This document shows positions 1-8,445 of a stretch of DNA of 64,000 bases, piece after piece. The stretch's first letter is position 1. The number at the start of each line of letters is the position of its first letter. The translations under genes and the position numbers were made by a program. The stretch is from Vasconcelosia minhoensis LEGE 07310. Its GTDB lineage: Bacteria; Cyanobacteriota; Cyanobacteriia; Phormidesmidales; Phormidesmidaceae. Below the pieces are notes generated by a model that ran no database searches, was not told the DNA's origin, and was given only the letters and a program-made list of their open reading frames with translations. The stretch lies in the NCBI RefSeq assembly GCF_015207255.1, contig NZ_JADEXG010000022.1, positions 1 through 64,000 on the forward strand, in the 5' to 3' direction.

Positions 1-144
1 GTGCTGGTGCTGCTAGAGCTGAGCAGTGGATACAGCTTTATCGAGACCGAATGCGAGAATCGCACCTATGCCACCTGGATGGAACAGGTAAAGCAGTGGT
101 GGCAGGGCAGCGTCTGGCAGTGCCATTTATTAGACGACAATTAA
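1..144 (+). pseudogene. transposase fragment (DUF6399-like), truncated at both ends
   Basis: The reading frame is open from base 1 to a TAA at 142-144 and encodes about 47 residues. It includes LELSSGY, ENRTYATW and WQCHLL, which resemble the start of the catalytic region of a cyanobacterial transposase-like family (DUF6399), where similar phrases precede a conserved SDRAKALIKLA-type segment. That continuation is missing: the frame stops exactly where the IS630 remnant on the other strand begins. I read it as the stub of an older element cut by a second insertion. The family call is from memory and is moderate; the coding-like frame and the abrupt junction are seen. Confidence 0.4.
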
Positions 145-623
145 CTTGGCGATGGGCTCGCATCACCGGGTCTTGGCGGCGACGGTGGCTGTGACGCGTG
201 CGCTTCCACCGGTAGCTTTTTTTTTAGCATCCGCCGCAGCTGACCTCGACTGAGGCTAACGTCGTGCACTTTGGCTAGATGCTCAACCAGCTGTCGGCTG
301 TTGACGGTGCGCTCCTCAACTGACAGATGCTGCTCTAGTGCCGATAGAATCTCCGCTGAGCATTGGGGCGGACGCCCTGGGCGGGACAGATCCCATAAGC
401 CATAAAGCCCTCCTTGCTGCCAGCGGTGAATCGCCTTGCGGGCAGTGGCTACCTGCCAGCCCAGGTATTCTGCAATTTGCTCAGGCGTCCAGCCCCGATG
501 GCTCAGTCGTAGCGCCTCGGCCCGGTCTTTAGTACGTTGCGGTATCCCAGCTGCGGCTCGCAGGTCTTGCAAGGTGCGGTCTTCGTCTAGACTCAGCTCG
601 ACTCGCAATGGCGGTGTTGGCAT
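141..623 (-). pseudogene. IS630-family transposase, 5' part only, frameshifted
   Basis: This 160-residue frame is the N-terminal DNA-binding part of an IS630/Tc1-mariner transposase: a helix-turn-helix with GWTPEQIAEYLGW and ARKAIHRW, then a second winged-helix segment (QLVEHLAKVHDVSLSRGQL). After LKKK the displayed frame runs into a proline-rich nonsense tail. One of the other frames after the A9 run at 217-225 reads YRWKRTRHSHRRRQDP, the expected family continuation, so the two halves are joined by frameshifting or an indel. The catalytic DDE domain is absent, because similarity ends near 145 where another transposase fragment starts. The element cannot encode an active enzyme. Confidence 0.7.
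217..225 (-). other. A9 slippery run in the IS630 transposase remnant
   Basis: Nine consecutive T on the given strand are A9 in the transposase mRNA. The conserved IS630 protein sequence changes frame here. Many IS630 elements make their transposase by programmed frameshifting on A-runs, so the run is probably functional in the ancestor rather than a later mutation. Confidence 0.5.
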
Positions 624-740
624 GCCCCAAACATCCTACTCAATTTGGATGCTTCTCAGCTTACCCTATCGCTACGTTTAATTCCGTTCCTCTACTTATT
701 ATCTCAACCGTATCGATTCATTCTTGCTCATCACAACTGC

Positions 741-893
741 CTATCGAACGATTTGTGCAACAAAGCCCTTCAGCAGCTTAATGATAAAGCTGGGTGCGAC
801 CCGGAACCGCTTTGCCAGCTGACGTTGAGAAATCGGCTCGTTTTCGTAGGTATCGATGATTTTTTCTCATAGGTCTAGGGAATATGCTTTCAT
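741..893 (-). pseudogene. second IS630-type transposase N-terminus, with internal stop and truncated
   Basis: From ATG at 893 the minus strand reads MKAYSLDL, then a TGA stop, then EKIIDTYENEPISQRQLAKR and FRVAPSFIIKLLK, then a stop at 741-743. This is the typical start of an IS630 transposase (the usual text is YSLDLREKI), so the TGA replaces an arginine codon (CGA to TGA). After about 50 residues the similarity ends at a sequence that looks like the terminus of a different IS. Only the HTH part survives. It is unrelated in sequence to the remnant at 141-623. Confidence 0.6.
751..767. repeat. possible IS terminal inverted-repeat remnant
   Basis: ATTTGTGCAACAAAGCC (complement GGCTTTGTTGCACAAAT) resembles the outer ends of several IS5-type and related elements, which often begin GGCTTTGTTG. 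It sits exactly where the IS630-like frame on the minus strand loses similarity, as expected if another IS inserted there and was later lost. No partner repeat was found in the window. Confidence 0.3.
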
Positions 894-913
894 TTGGGGA
901 TAGCCTATTGTCT

Positions 914-1125
914 TTATAGTTGACGTGCCTTACAGGAATTTTTTTCTATATCTTGAATAACGACATGGCGATTTGGAACCCTACTCAAGACATTGGCAAC
1001 AAGCAGCTGCCGATAGTAAGGGATTGAAAAAATGTTTGATAGGGATAGTCAGGACAGTTTCCTAAAATACCTTCGATACTTGTAACGACGATATGAGCGG
1101 TTAGATTGATAATTTTAGAAGCCAT
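914..1125 (-). pseudogene. ComFB-like gene, decayed tandem copy
   Basis: The minus strand from ATG 1125 reads MASKIINLTAHIVVTSIEGI, close to the neighbour's MPSKIVNLTAYIVVESIKNI. After the segment TFFQS the frame must shift by one to recover YYRQLLVANVLSRVPNRHVV and IQDIE; the unshifted frame hits a stop. The C-terminal part found in the neighbour is missing. It is thus a diverged, frameshifted and truncated duplicate of the gene at 1178-1600, lying just downstream of it in the same direction. Confidence 0.6.
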
Positions 1126-1177
1126 AGTTCTAGAACGAAGGATTAAACTTCCATTTTTATTTTTTGAGTAATTCAGT

Positions 1178-1600
1178 CTATTTACTTAGCTGCCCTTCCG
1201 ATAAGCAGGGCAAGTGGTCAATCATCATAAATTGCTCAGCCAGCCTGTAAGCATTTTCCTTCCAATCAGTCTCAGTCTGTGCATTTTGAAGGATATAAGT
1301 TTCCTCCCAGTCCGGTTCGTCTTCGAGAATGATTAGCATATTCCGAATAATTACCATACCTATTTGCATACGCTACAGGAACATATGCAGTCGTACTACA
1401 TCCAGTTCATCCAGCTCTTCAGTATCTTGAATTACGACATAGCTGTTTTTGATACTACTCAGGGTTTGGGCGATCAGACGCTGCCGATAATAGGACACTG
1501 AAAACATCATTTGATAGGGATACTCAAGGCAGTCCTCTAAAATATTTTTGATACTTTCAACTACGATATAGGCAGTTAGATTAACAATTTTGGAAGGCAT
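1178..1600 (-). pseudogene. ComFB-like small protein interrupted by an in-frame stop
   Basis: Two open frames (75 and 63 residues) lie in the same frame and are separated only by TAG at 1373-1375 plus one arginine codon. Joined, they give about 140 residues: MPSKIVNLTAYIVVESI, YYRQRLIAQTLSSIKNSYVV and then IIRNMLIILEDEPDWEE. This length and order match a cyanobacterial family I recall as ComFB/late-competence-like, some members of which are reported to bind cyclic dinucleotides. A CAG to TAG change would explain the break. Whether the stop is real decay, read-through or a sequencing error cannot be told here. The ComFB assignment is tentative; the single broken gene is well supported. Confidence 0.5.
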
Positions 1601-1821
1601 ATAGCGGATATCGTTGGGTTGAGTAGAATTGAGAAAGGACAGGATACCTATCCGCCAAAAAATTGGCAGAGCACTTGCTAGATATCCTCTGCTATATTCA
1701 GAATCAGTAAGCTAAAAATTGACTTAGTTTTTTGTCCTTACAAATGAATCCTGGCACGGTGCATCGATGTCGACCCGTACAATTTCGCACATACTTAATA
1801 TTTATTTACATTCCAGCCGCC

Positions 1822-2412
1822 CTATTTTCCAGCTGCCCTGGAGCCGAGTAAGCGACTATATTCCATCTGAACCAGGCGATAGCATTCGCAAGAGGCGGCT
1901 TCCAGCCCAGCTCGGTCTAAGATCGCCATTCGTCCCCGCGAATAGCGAATCATCCCAGCCTGCTGTAAAACGCCTACCGCTACGGTGACGCCCGAGCGCC
2001 GAATTCCGAGCATCTTCGCAATGAAATCGTGAGTTAGGGTCAGCGAGTCTCGTTGAACGCTGTCCTGTACCGATAGCAGCCAGCGGGCCAGGCGCTCTTC
2101 AATCGTATGCTGGCGATTGTAGGCGGCATTCTGGGCGACCTGCGTATACAGAGCCTGCATGTATAGCATCAGCAGCTGAGTCAACCTGCTGCCCCGGTTA
2201 AATTCTTGTATCAGCTGGCCAGCTTCCATCACCAGCACTTCACCTTCAAACTGTACGGTCACGCTTTGGGGCGTAGACTGTCCGCCCCAGATCACTGGCA
2301 GCCCCACCATGCCCTCATTGCCGACCAGGGCAATTTCGGTCAGGGTGCCGTCTTCTAGCAAAGAAAGAAGAGAAAGCAGCGCCTGCTCAGGGAAATAGAC
2401 TTCCGTCATCAC
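1822..2412 (-). CDS. Crp/Fnr-family transcriptional regulator, doubtful 5' end
   Basis: The encoded protein has a cNMP-binding-like beta domain with the motif GNEGMVGLP, and a C-terminal winged helix (DFIAKMLGIRRSGVTVAVGV). Such proteins are cytoplasmic DNA-binding regulators; the ligand is unknown. The only usual start in frame is GTG at 2412, which leaves out conserved sequence: upstream to 2553 the same frame reads NQLLAALPADELERIAP and LGHVLYDPGE, matching the start of the paralog at 3475. No ATG, GTG or TTG lies there, while ATG codons just upstream are out of frame. A one-base indel near the true start, or a rare start codon, is likely. The neighbouring paralog is also damaged. Confidence 0.75.
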   Translation of the reverse strand: MMTEVYFPEQALLSLLSLLEDGTLTEIALVGNEGMVGLPVIWGGQSTPQSVTVQFEGEVLVMEAGQLIQEFNRGSRLTQLLMLYMQALYTQVAQNAAYNRQHTIEERLARWLLSVQDSVQRDSLTLTHDFIAKMLGIRRSGVTVAVGVLQQAGMIRYSRGRMAILDRAGLEAASCECYRLVQMEYSRLLGSRAAGK

Positions 2413-2753
2413 TTCGCCAGGATCATAGAGGACATGCCCAAGCGGATACGAGCGGAGACTCAGGAAAGGGGCAATGCGCTCCAGCTCATCGGCTGGCAGC
2501 GCCGCTAGCAGCTGGTTCCTGGGGCTAGCGCTGAGAGGCTGAAAATTCTTTCATTTAAAGCTCGTCATGGCCGTTGGAGTACTGCGGAATCAAGAAAAAT
2601 GAACGTTGAACAACGTTGAACGCCACCTTTCGGTCATCCGTCAGTCATCCATACGAAGCTGATTATTTTTCAACCATACAAATTACTGTATAGCAAGTCA
2701 GTACGCTATCGTACCAACCCACTGCGGAGGATTTCTACTATCTCAGGTGATGC

Positions 2754-3475
2754 CTACCTGAGACAGCTCACTCGCTCAAAGGTTTGTTTTGTCTGGCGGT
2801 AGCAGGCACAGGCTTGAGCTTCCAGGGCGGCGCGATCGCGCACGGTAATCGTTCCCCGCTCATAGCTGATAATGCCCGCCTCTCGCAGAGCCTGGGCGGC
2901 TTGGGTAACGCTTGCCCGTCGGATACCGAGCGATGCACCTATAAACTGATGGTGAGCAGCAGCTGATTTTGCTGCACCGTATCCTGCACTGACAGCAGCC
3001 AGCGAGCCAGCCGCTGCTCGATACAGTGACGGGCACGGCAGGCCGCCAGCTGAGAAGTCTGATTGAGTCTCGCCTGGGTATATTGCAGCAGGGCAGTTTG
3101 GAGCTCACCGCCCTGACCGACAACCTGCCTTAAAGCCTGGGCGGGCAGCTTCATCGCACCGCCGGCAATCGGAATCGTGATCTGAGTAAAGGAAATGCCG
3201 TTGCTCAACATCAGCGGCAGCCCGACCATGCCTTCTGCCCCTACTAGCCCCGATTCAATGATGATGTTCCCTTCCAGCTGACAGCCCAGCGAAATCATAC
3301 TAAAGTCAGGGAAATAGGCGGCGCTAATCTGCTCTCCAGGCTCACAGAGTACCTGCCCAAACGTCAGCGAAACCGGCTCTAGCTGCTCTGCAATTTGCTC
3401 ATAAGCCAGCGTCGATAGCGCTGCCAGCAGATGATTGACGGGCCGAGATAGCGTTCTGGTCATAGGAGAACCCAA
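2754..3475 (-). pseudogene. Crp/Fnr-family regulator, frameshifted before the DNA-binding helix
   Basis: The frame from ATG 3475 encodes 178 residues of the same family as the gene at 1822 (GAEGMVGLPLMLSNG; EQRLARWLLSVQDTV) and ends early after QLLLT. If one C is added there, the frame continues HQFIGASLGIRRASVTQAAQ, ALREAGIISYERG and on to a stop at 2754-2756, restoring the winged helix. So a single-base deletion separates the sensor domain from the DNA-binding domain. A second ATG 12 bases downstream (MTRTLS) may be the real start. It is a paralog of the adjacent regulator, probably by tandem duplication. A sequencing error is possible. Confidence 0.7.
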
Positions 3476-3606
3476 ATAGACCCAGCCAGGTTTTATTCAG
3501 CGTGAATCGAGTACTGAGTAAGGGCACTTTACACCATCGCAAATTAAAAGAAACGCGATCGCAGCAGTTCTTATTACTTCGCATCCCGCCAATCCAGAGG
3601 TTGGGG

Positions 3607-4497
3607 CTAGGTGATAGGGCAGCGTCCCTCCAATAAATCTTGCTTTCGGCGAAAGACGTTACCCATAAATTCCATAAACACCTGAATTCGCTTGGCCGAT
3701 CGCAAATCTTTGTGGGTCAGTATCCAGACATCGTGACAGAGTTCTGCTTTGCCTGGCGGAACCCGACGCAGGTCAGGTTCCACATCGCCCATAAAGCAGG
3801 GAATGCGCGACATCCCCAAGCCTGCTTTGACAGCAGCTAACTGCACCGTTGCGTTGTTCATACGCCCTCTTGTTGGCACAGTAGGAAACTCGCTTTTTTT
3901 GACCCAGTCAGGATAGGAAACACAGTCTCCCCAGCCAATCCAGCGAGTCTCTTTTGGTTGATGTTGAGGATCGTGATTTTCTAAATAGTCTAGCGAAGCA
4001 TAGTTGGCGCAGGCATAGCGGGCAGCTTTGTAACCTACCAGATGGTCTGGCGGATTTTTAGTCACGCGAATGGCCACATCGGCTTCCCGCCGCGTCAGGT
4101 CAAACAGTTCATAGGACACGATTAGCGCCGCTTCAATGCCGGGATACTGTTCCATGAACGCTACAATGTCCGGCATCAGCAGGTTGTTGGCAAAGGCGTC
4201 CGGCAGCGTCACCCGAATTTCCCCTGTTAGCCTGGAATCTTTTCCCAATAGCTGTCGTTCAATGCCATTGACCTCGTCCTCAATCTGAACAGCGCTTGCC
4301 ATTAGCTCAGTCCCCACAGCTGTAATGGCATAGCCGCTGGGCAATCGATCGAACAATTTCACCCCATATTCTATTTCTAGCGCCTCAATCCGGCGAGAAA
4401 TAGTAGAGTGATGAACGCTTAGCTTTTCTGCTGCTGCTCGGGCAGATCCTTCTCGGGCCAAAGCTAGGAAGATTTTGAAATCGTGCCAGTTGCCCAT
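3607..4497 (-). CDS. LysR-family transcriptional regulator
   Basis: The 296-residue product is of normal LysR length. Residues 1-60 form the winged helix-turn-helix (KIFLALAREGSARAAAEKL, SVHHSTISRRIEALE), and residues 90-290 the periplasmic-binding-protein-like effector domain (LPDAFANNLLMPDIVAFMEQ). It probably acts as a tetramer in the cytoplasm and responds to a small molecule I cannot name. It is divergent from the MAPEG gene at 4642 across 144 bases, the classic arrangement in which a LysR protein controls its neighbour and itself. The target is inferred only from that arrangement. Confidence 0.9.
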   Translation of the reverse strand: MGNWHDFKIFLALAREGSARAAAEKLSVHHSTISRRIEALEIEYGVKLFDRLPSGYAITAVGTELMASAVQIEDEVNGIERQLLGKDSRLTGEIRVTLPDAFANNLLMPDIVAFMEQYPGIEAALIVSYELFDLTRREADVAIRVTKNPPDHLVGYKAARYACANYASLDYLENHDPQHQPKETRWIGWGDCVSYPDWVKKSEFPTVPTRGRMNNATVQLAAVKAGLGMSRIPCFMGDVEPDLRRVPPGKAELCHDVWILTHKDLRSAKRIQVFMEFMGNVFRRKQDLLEGRCPIT

Positions 4498-4641
4498 GTC
4501 AAAACGGCTTCGCTAAAGAAAGATATCTCAACAGTGTACACGGCTGGATGATAAATGCAACGACTTGTCGCGCTCGTAACCATTCCCGTCGCGAAAAAGC
4601 ACCGCTAAGATGGGTTCATTGCGTAAGGAGCCCATCAACCT

Positions 4642-5067
4642 ATGACTGTTCCTGTTGTATCAGCTACTGTTGCAGCAGTCCTAATCATTCTGCAGCAGTC
4701 CCTGATGATTGCTGCTGGTATGCACCGTACCAAAGTGGGCATTAGTGCGGGTGTAGGCAACGACGCGAACTTAGAGCGTAAGGTCCGGCGACATGGCAAC
4801 CTGGCAGAAAATGCAGCCCTATTTGTAGCTACGCTTGCCTTAGCCGAATTATGCGATATTCCCAAACCAGTTGTCGCTGGATTTGGATCTATTTTCATTC
4901 TGTCGCGAATGCTGCATGTCTTTGGGTTCTCCTCTCTGGCTGGTTCCCATCTTGCAGAAGGGAGCAAGGCGTTTCTAGTCATGCGTGCTATCGGTGCGGG
5001 TGGCACATTTCTAACGGGTATTGTGCTTGGTGTCTTTTTGGTGTTCTCCCTGGCTAGAGCACTGTAG
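4642..5067 (+). CDS. MAPEG-family membrane protein
   Basis: The 141-residue protein has four predicted hydrophobic helices and the family core ERKVRRHGNLAENAALFVAT, typical of MAPEG proteins (membrane proteins of eicosanoid and glutathione metabolism). Bacterial members are integral membrane proteins, some with glutathione transferase or peroxidase activity; the substrate here is unknown. It lies divergent from the LysR gene and is followed by the halogenase-like gene 53 bases later, so it may be induced with it. Start ATG 4642 is preceded by AAGGAG at 4625-4630, a good Shine-Dalgarno match about 11 bases upstream. Confidence 0.85.
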   Translation: MTVPVVSATVAAVLIILQQSLMIAAGMHRTKVGISAGVGNDANLERKVRRHGNLAENAALFVATLALAELCDIPKPVVAGFGSIFILSRMLHVFGFSSLAGSHLAEGSKAFLVMRAIGAGGTFLTGIVLGVFLVFSLARAL

Positions 5068-5120
5068 CCCTAAGTCTCAAGATAAAGCCCTGAACAATGC
5101 CAAATTAAAGAAATACCGCT

Positions 5121-7004
5121 ATGCCAATCTCACATAAAAACTTCGATGTTGCAATTATCGGTTCTGGTATCGCCGGGTCAATGCTAGCCGCTATTCTCTC
5201 TCGAATTGGGCTAAATGTTGTTGTGTTTGAAGCTAACAGCCATCCTAGATTTTCGATTGGGGAATCGATGATTTTGGAAACCTCCGAAGTCATGCGAGCA
5301 ATGGCAGAAACCTATGATGTTCCTGAGCTGGCTTACTTCAGTTCTGAAAACTATTTTGACCAAATTGGCACGTCCCACGGCATCAAGCGCCACTTTAGCT
5401 TTATGCACCACGCAGAGGGACAGCCTTTCAATTCCCAGCACATCCTCCAGGCGGTCATTCCCAAACAGCCCCACGGCCACGAGCTGCATCTGTATCGACA
5501 GGATACGGACTACTTCTTAGCGATGATAGCCATTCGTTACGGGGCGACCGTTCTCCAGAAAACTGCTGTGCAATCGGTCAACATTGATGCTGAAGGGGCG
5601 CGGCTCTTGACTAAAAATCAGACCTTCTGGGCTGACTATGTCGTTGATGCAGGTGGATTTCGTTCTGTACTAGCAGAGCAATTTAACCTTCGCCACCATG
5701 ATTTACAAACCCACTCGCGGGCAATTTTTACCCACATGGTGGATGTACCTTGCTACCATCAGCTCGGCTCCTCGAAGCAGGTCTATGGACTGCCGTTTCG
5801 ACTGTCTGAAGGCACACTACACCATGTGTTTGAAGGCGGCTGGCTATGGGTGATCCCTTTCAATAATCACTCGCGATCGACTAATCCTCTCTGTAGCGTA
5901 GGGCTGATGCTCGACCCGCGTATTCATCCGGCCTGTCCTAAGCTGAGTCCGGAGGCGGAATTCTATCAGTTCATTCAGCAGTTCCCCGGCATCGCGGCAC
6001 AGTTTCAGTCAGGCAAAGCGGTTCGACCTTGGACGCGTACGGGGCGATTGCAGTATGGGGTGAAACGAGTCGTGGGCGATCGCTACTGCCTGCTCGGCCA
6101 GGCGGCTGGATTTATTGACCCGCTATTTTCTAAGGGGCTCTATACCGCATTGGCCTGTACATCCGTGTTGGCAGAGCGCCTGCTGGCCGCGAAAGCCAGC
6201 AATGACTATTCAACAGCTCAGTTTCAACCGGTTGAAGATATCACCCTGGCGTTCATTCATGAAAATGACCGCTTAGTGGCCAATGCCTATCGCTCATTCG
6301 CGCACTATGACCTCTGGGCAACCTATACAGTGCTATGGCTGCTGGGTGCCTATCTGGAACTAGTCAAGCTGATCAGCAATCGGGTTTTAGCGACCGATTC
6401 CTCAGACTACTACCGCCGCTTGCAGGATCTTAGACTGGCGGGAGGAGCCTTTCCGCCGTTTCGCACTCTGGTGCAGCCTTTATATACGCTGATTGAAAGT
6501 TCAGACTTAACCGACGCCAAAGTCGCTAATGCCGTGAGTCAGCAGGTGAAGCAGCAGCTTGCCCAGGTTCCCTGGATGCCTGAGGCTTTTCAGCAGGTCT
6601 TACAAGGTAAAAATCATCTTCCGGCTAACAAACTCAGTCTGAAATTGCTAAACCGCAAGCATGGTTTTCTGGGTCAGGGCAGCTATCGAGCCCACTTTTT
6701 TGATAGTCTGCCGCTGCAAAATCTGGCCTGGACTTTTTTGCAGGAACAGGTTAGGTACTCTCGCCCTGCTCTGCGCCTGCAGCGGGCGGCTCAGCTTCAG
6801 TCTAAAAAGACTGTCAATCCCAGCCCTCACCACCCATTCGCTTCCTACCGATGGGCAACTGCCGCAGCGGCTGCCCTATTGCTCGCGGCGGTGGTCTATA
6901 CACCCCGCTGGTCAAAACCTATTACCGTTGGCCTGGCTAACTTTCTGGCAAATCCTACCACATCCCAAATGGTCTGTAGCAGCCACGCTAACATAAGCCA
7001 TTGA
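5121..7004 (+). CDS. FAD-dependent oxidoreductase of the tryptophan-halogenase type
   Basis: The 627-residue protein opens with a Rossmann FAD-binding motif (IIGSGIAGS, residues 13-20), then GESMILETSEVM. Near residue 241 it has WLWVIP, which fits the WxWxIP signature of flavin-dependent halogenases, and near residue 325 GQAAGFIDPLFSKGL, the second FAD-contacting region. The C-terminal 50 residues contain a hydrophobic stretch (ATAAAAALLLAAVVY) that may anchor the enzyme in a membrane. Real halogenases also need a catalytic lysine; I could not place it with certainty (a candidate lies in HGIKRHFSF). It may instead be a related monooxygenase. A lysophospholipid-type acyltransferase follows 29 bases downstream, suggesting a lipid-like substrate (inference). 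Confidence 0.75.
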   Translation: MPISHKNFDVAIIGSGIAGSMLAAILSRIGLNVVVFEANSHPRFSIGESMILETSEVMRAMAETYDVPELAYFSSENYFDQIGTSHGIKRHFSFMHHAEGQPFNSQHILQAVIPKQPHGHELHLYRQDTDYFLAMIAIRYGATVLQKTAVQSVNIDAEGARLLTKNQTFWADYVVDAGGFRSVLAEQFNLRHHDLQTHSRAIFTHMVDVPCYHQLGSSKQVYGLPFRLSEGTLHHVFEGGWLWVIPFNNHSRSTNPLCSVGLMLDPRIHPACPKLSPEAEFYQFIQQFPGIAAQFQSGKAVRPWTRTGRLQYGVKRVVGDRYCLLGQAAGFIDPLFSKGLYTALACTSVLAERLLAAKASNDYSTAQFQPVEDITLAFIHENDRLVANAYRSFAHYDLWATYTVLWLLGAYLELVKLISNRVLATDSSDYYRRLQDLRLAGGAFPPFRTLVQPLYTLIESSDLTDAKVANAVSQQVKQQLAQVPWMPEAFQQVLQGKNHLPANKLSLKLLNRKHGFLGQGSYRAHFFDSLPLQNLAWTFLQEQVRYSRPALRLQRAAQLQSKKTVNPSPHHPFASYRWATAAAAALLLAAVVYTPRWSKPITVGLANFLANPTTSQMVCSSHANISH

Positions 7005-7033
7005 CGAACCGATAAATCGCAGTTTTTTTAGCC

Positions 7034-7951
7034 ATGGGTTCAGATGAGAGTCGCCTGCCGCCTTTAGCCTCTGACCTGCGACTGGCTCAACGCCGCGCTC
7101 CTTTAAAACACCAGCTGCCCTATGCCAAGTCTCAACCCTGGCAAGGGTGGACGCTTCGCGATCGCGATCCGGCCGTCATCCAATCATTCATGCCCTTCTA
7201 CCGATGGGCCTATCAGCATTATTTCCGGGTCCAAACCGATGGGTGGGAAAATATTCCAGCAGCGGCGCCCTGCCTATTTGTGGGGTCTCACAATGGGGGC
7301 TTAGCGGCTCCCGATATGCACATGTTTATCTACGACTGGGTGCAGCGATTCGGAGCGGAGCGCCCGGTCTATGGGCTGATGCATCCGCAGGTGTGGTCTG
7401 TGTTTCCTCGTTTAGGTCAGGTTGCGACCCAGTTTGGCGCGGTGCGGTCACATCCTAAGATGGCGATCGCCGCCCTCGCCGCCGGAGCCAGTGTTCTGGT
7501 CTATCCCGGCGGCGCGCAGGATGCCTTTCGCCCCCATGCCCAGCGGTCTCGAATTTGTTTTGCCGACCGTCGGGGCTTTATCAAACTAGCCCTGCGGCAG
7601 GGCGTGCCAATTGTTCCGACTATTTCCTGGGGAGCCCACGATACGCTGATTGTCCTGGAAGATTGCTACGCCCAGGCTTGCCAACTGCACGAGTTGGGTC
7701 TGCCGTGGCTTTTTAATCGGGATCCCGAAGTCTTTCCGATCTATCTGGGCCTACCTTGGGGATTGGCGATCGGCCCCTTGCCCAATCTGCCGCTGCCTAG
7801 CAAAATCTATACTCGCGTCGGCAGGCCGATTTACTTTGAGCGCACCGGACGATCGGTTTTGAAAGATAGCGACTACGTTGAGGCCTGCTACTACCACGTC
7901 CGCGATCAGATGCAGTCGGAGCTAGACCAGCTGATTGCCGATACCGCTTAA
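7034..7951 (+). CDS. lysophospholipid acyltransferase-family protein
   Basis: The 305-residue protein belongs to the PlsC/diacylglycerol-acyltransferase-like group. It has an acceptor motif like HX4D in SHNGGLAAPD, a central AALAAGASVLVYPGGAQDAF block that corresponds to the glycerol-phosphate-binding region, and IKLALRQGVPIVPTISWGAH. Such enzymes transfer an acyl group to a hydroxyl on a lipid or related acceptor at the membrane. It starts 29 bases after the halogenase-like gene on the same strand, so the two are probably one transcript. The precise substrate is unknown; no other lipid biosynthesis gene is adjacent. Confidence 0.85.
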   Translation: MGSDESRLPPLASDLRLAQRRAPLKHQLPYAKSQPWQGWTLRDRDPAVIQSFMPFYRWAYQHYFRVQTDGWENIPAAAPCLFVGSHNGGLAAPDMHMFIYDWVQRFGAERPVYGLMHPQVWSVFPRLGQVATQFGAVRSHPKMAIAALAAGASVLVYPGGAQDAFRPHAQRSRICFADRRGFIKLALRQGVPIVPTISWGAHDTLIVLEDCYAQACQLHELGLPWLFNRDPEVFPIYLGLPWGLAIGPLPNLPLPSKIYTRVGRPIYFERTGRSVLKDSDYVEACYYHVRDQMQSELDQLIADTA

Positions 7952-8445
7952 TCTGCGATCGCGCCTGCAAATCTTTCTCTAAGGAGAATTTTTGCCGCAA
8001 GGATATTGAGAAAACTTCACAAATCTCACCGCTACTAGACATCAAGACGGGTTGATGAGGATATAAAGTTTTCTTGACGCGCCCGATTCAGCGCAATTTA
8101 GAGCGTATATCAAACTACAATTCTTCAATCAAGACCTCTGATCGAGCCTCGCGATCGCTATTGAATCGACGACTCTGAATTGACGCCTCCACCACCTATC
8201 TCTGGCTGCATAATAAAGAGTGCTCCAACATAGTTAATCTTGAAGCGCTTTTTCCCTCACTGCGGGGCTTCTGGCTAGAGCTAGCCTATCCCATATCGAA
8301 AATATGATGGCCTGATCACGTCCCCTTCTGTCCCACCCATCATGGTGGAGCAGGGTCAGGGAGTCGTCAGCCGTATTCGTTAGCACCTGGCCTGTAGATC
8401 AGGCTGTGGGACGAAGTTGTCAATGAGCATACAGCCAAGTCAGCT
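7952..8445. other. 494-base intergenic region
   Basis: I see no credible gene here. It contains one HIP1 palindrome at 8151-8158 and a small hairpin in GCCTGTAGATCAGGC just upstream of the next gene, and is otherwise A+T-rich. The promoter of the pentapeptide-repeat gene is presumably within it, but no clear -35/-10 pair stands out. Confidence 0.5.

Noticed and set aside
1767-1988. 73-codon rightward frame near the first Crp/Fnr gene
   Set aside because: It overlaps the 3' part of the regulator gene on the other strand and shows no protein-like pattern.
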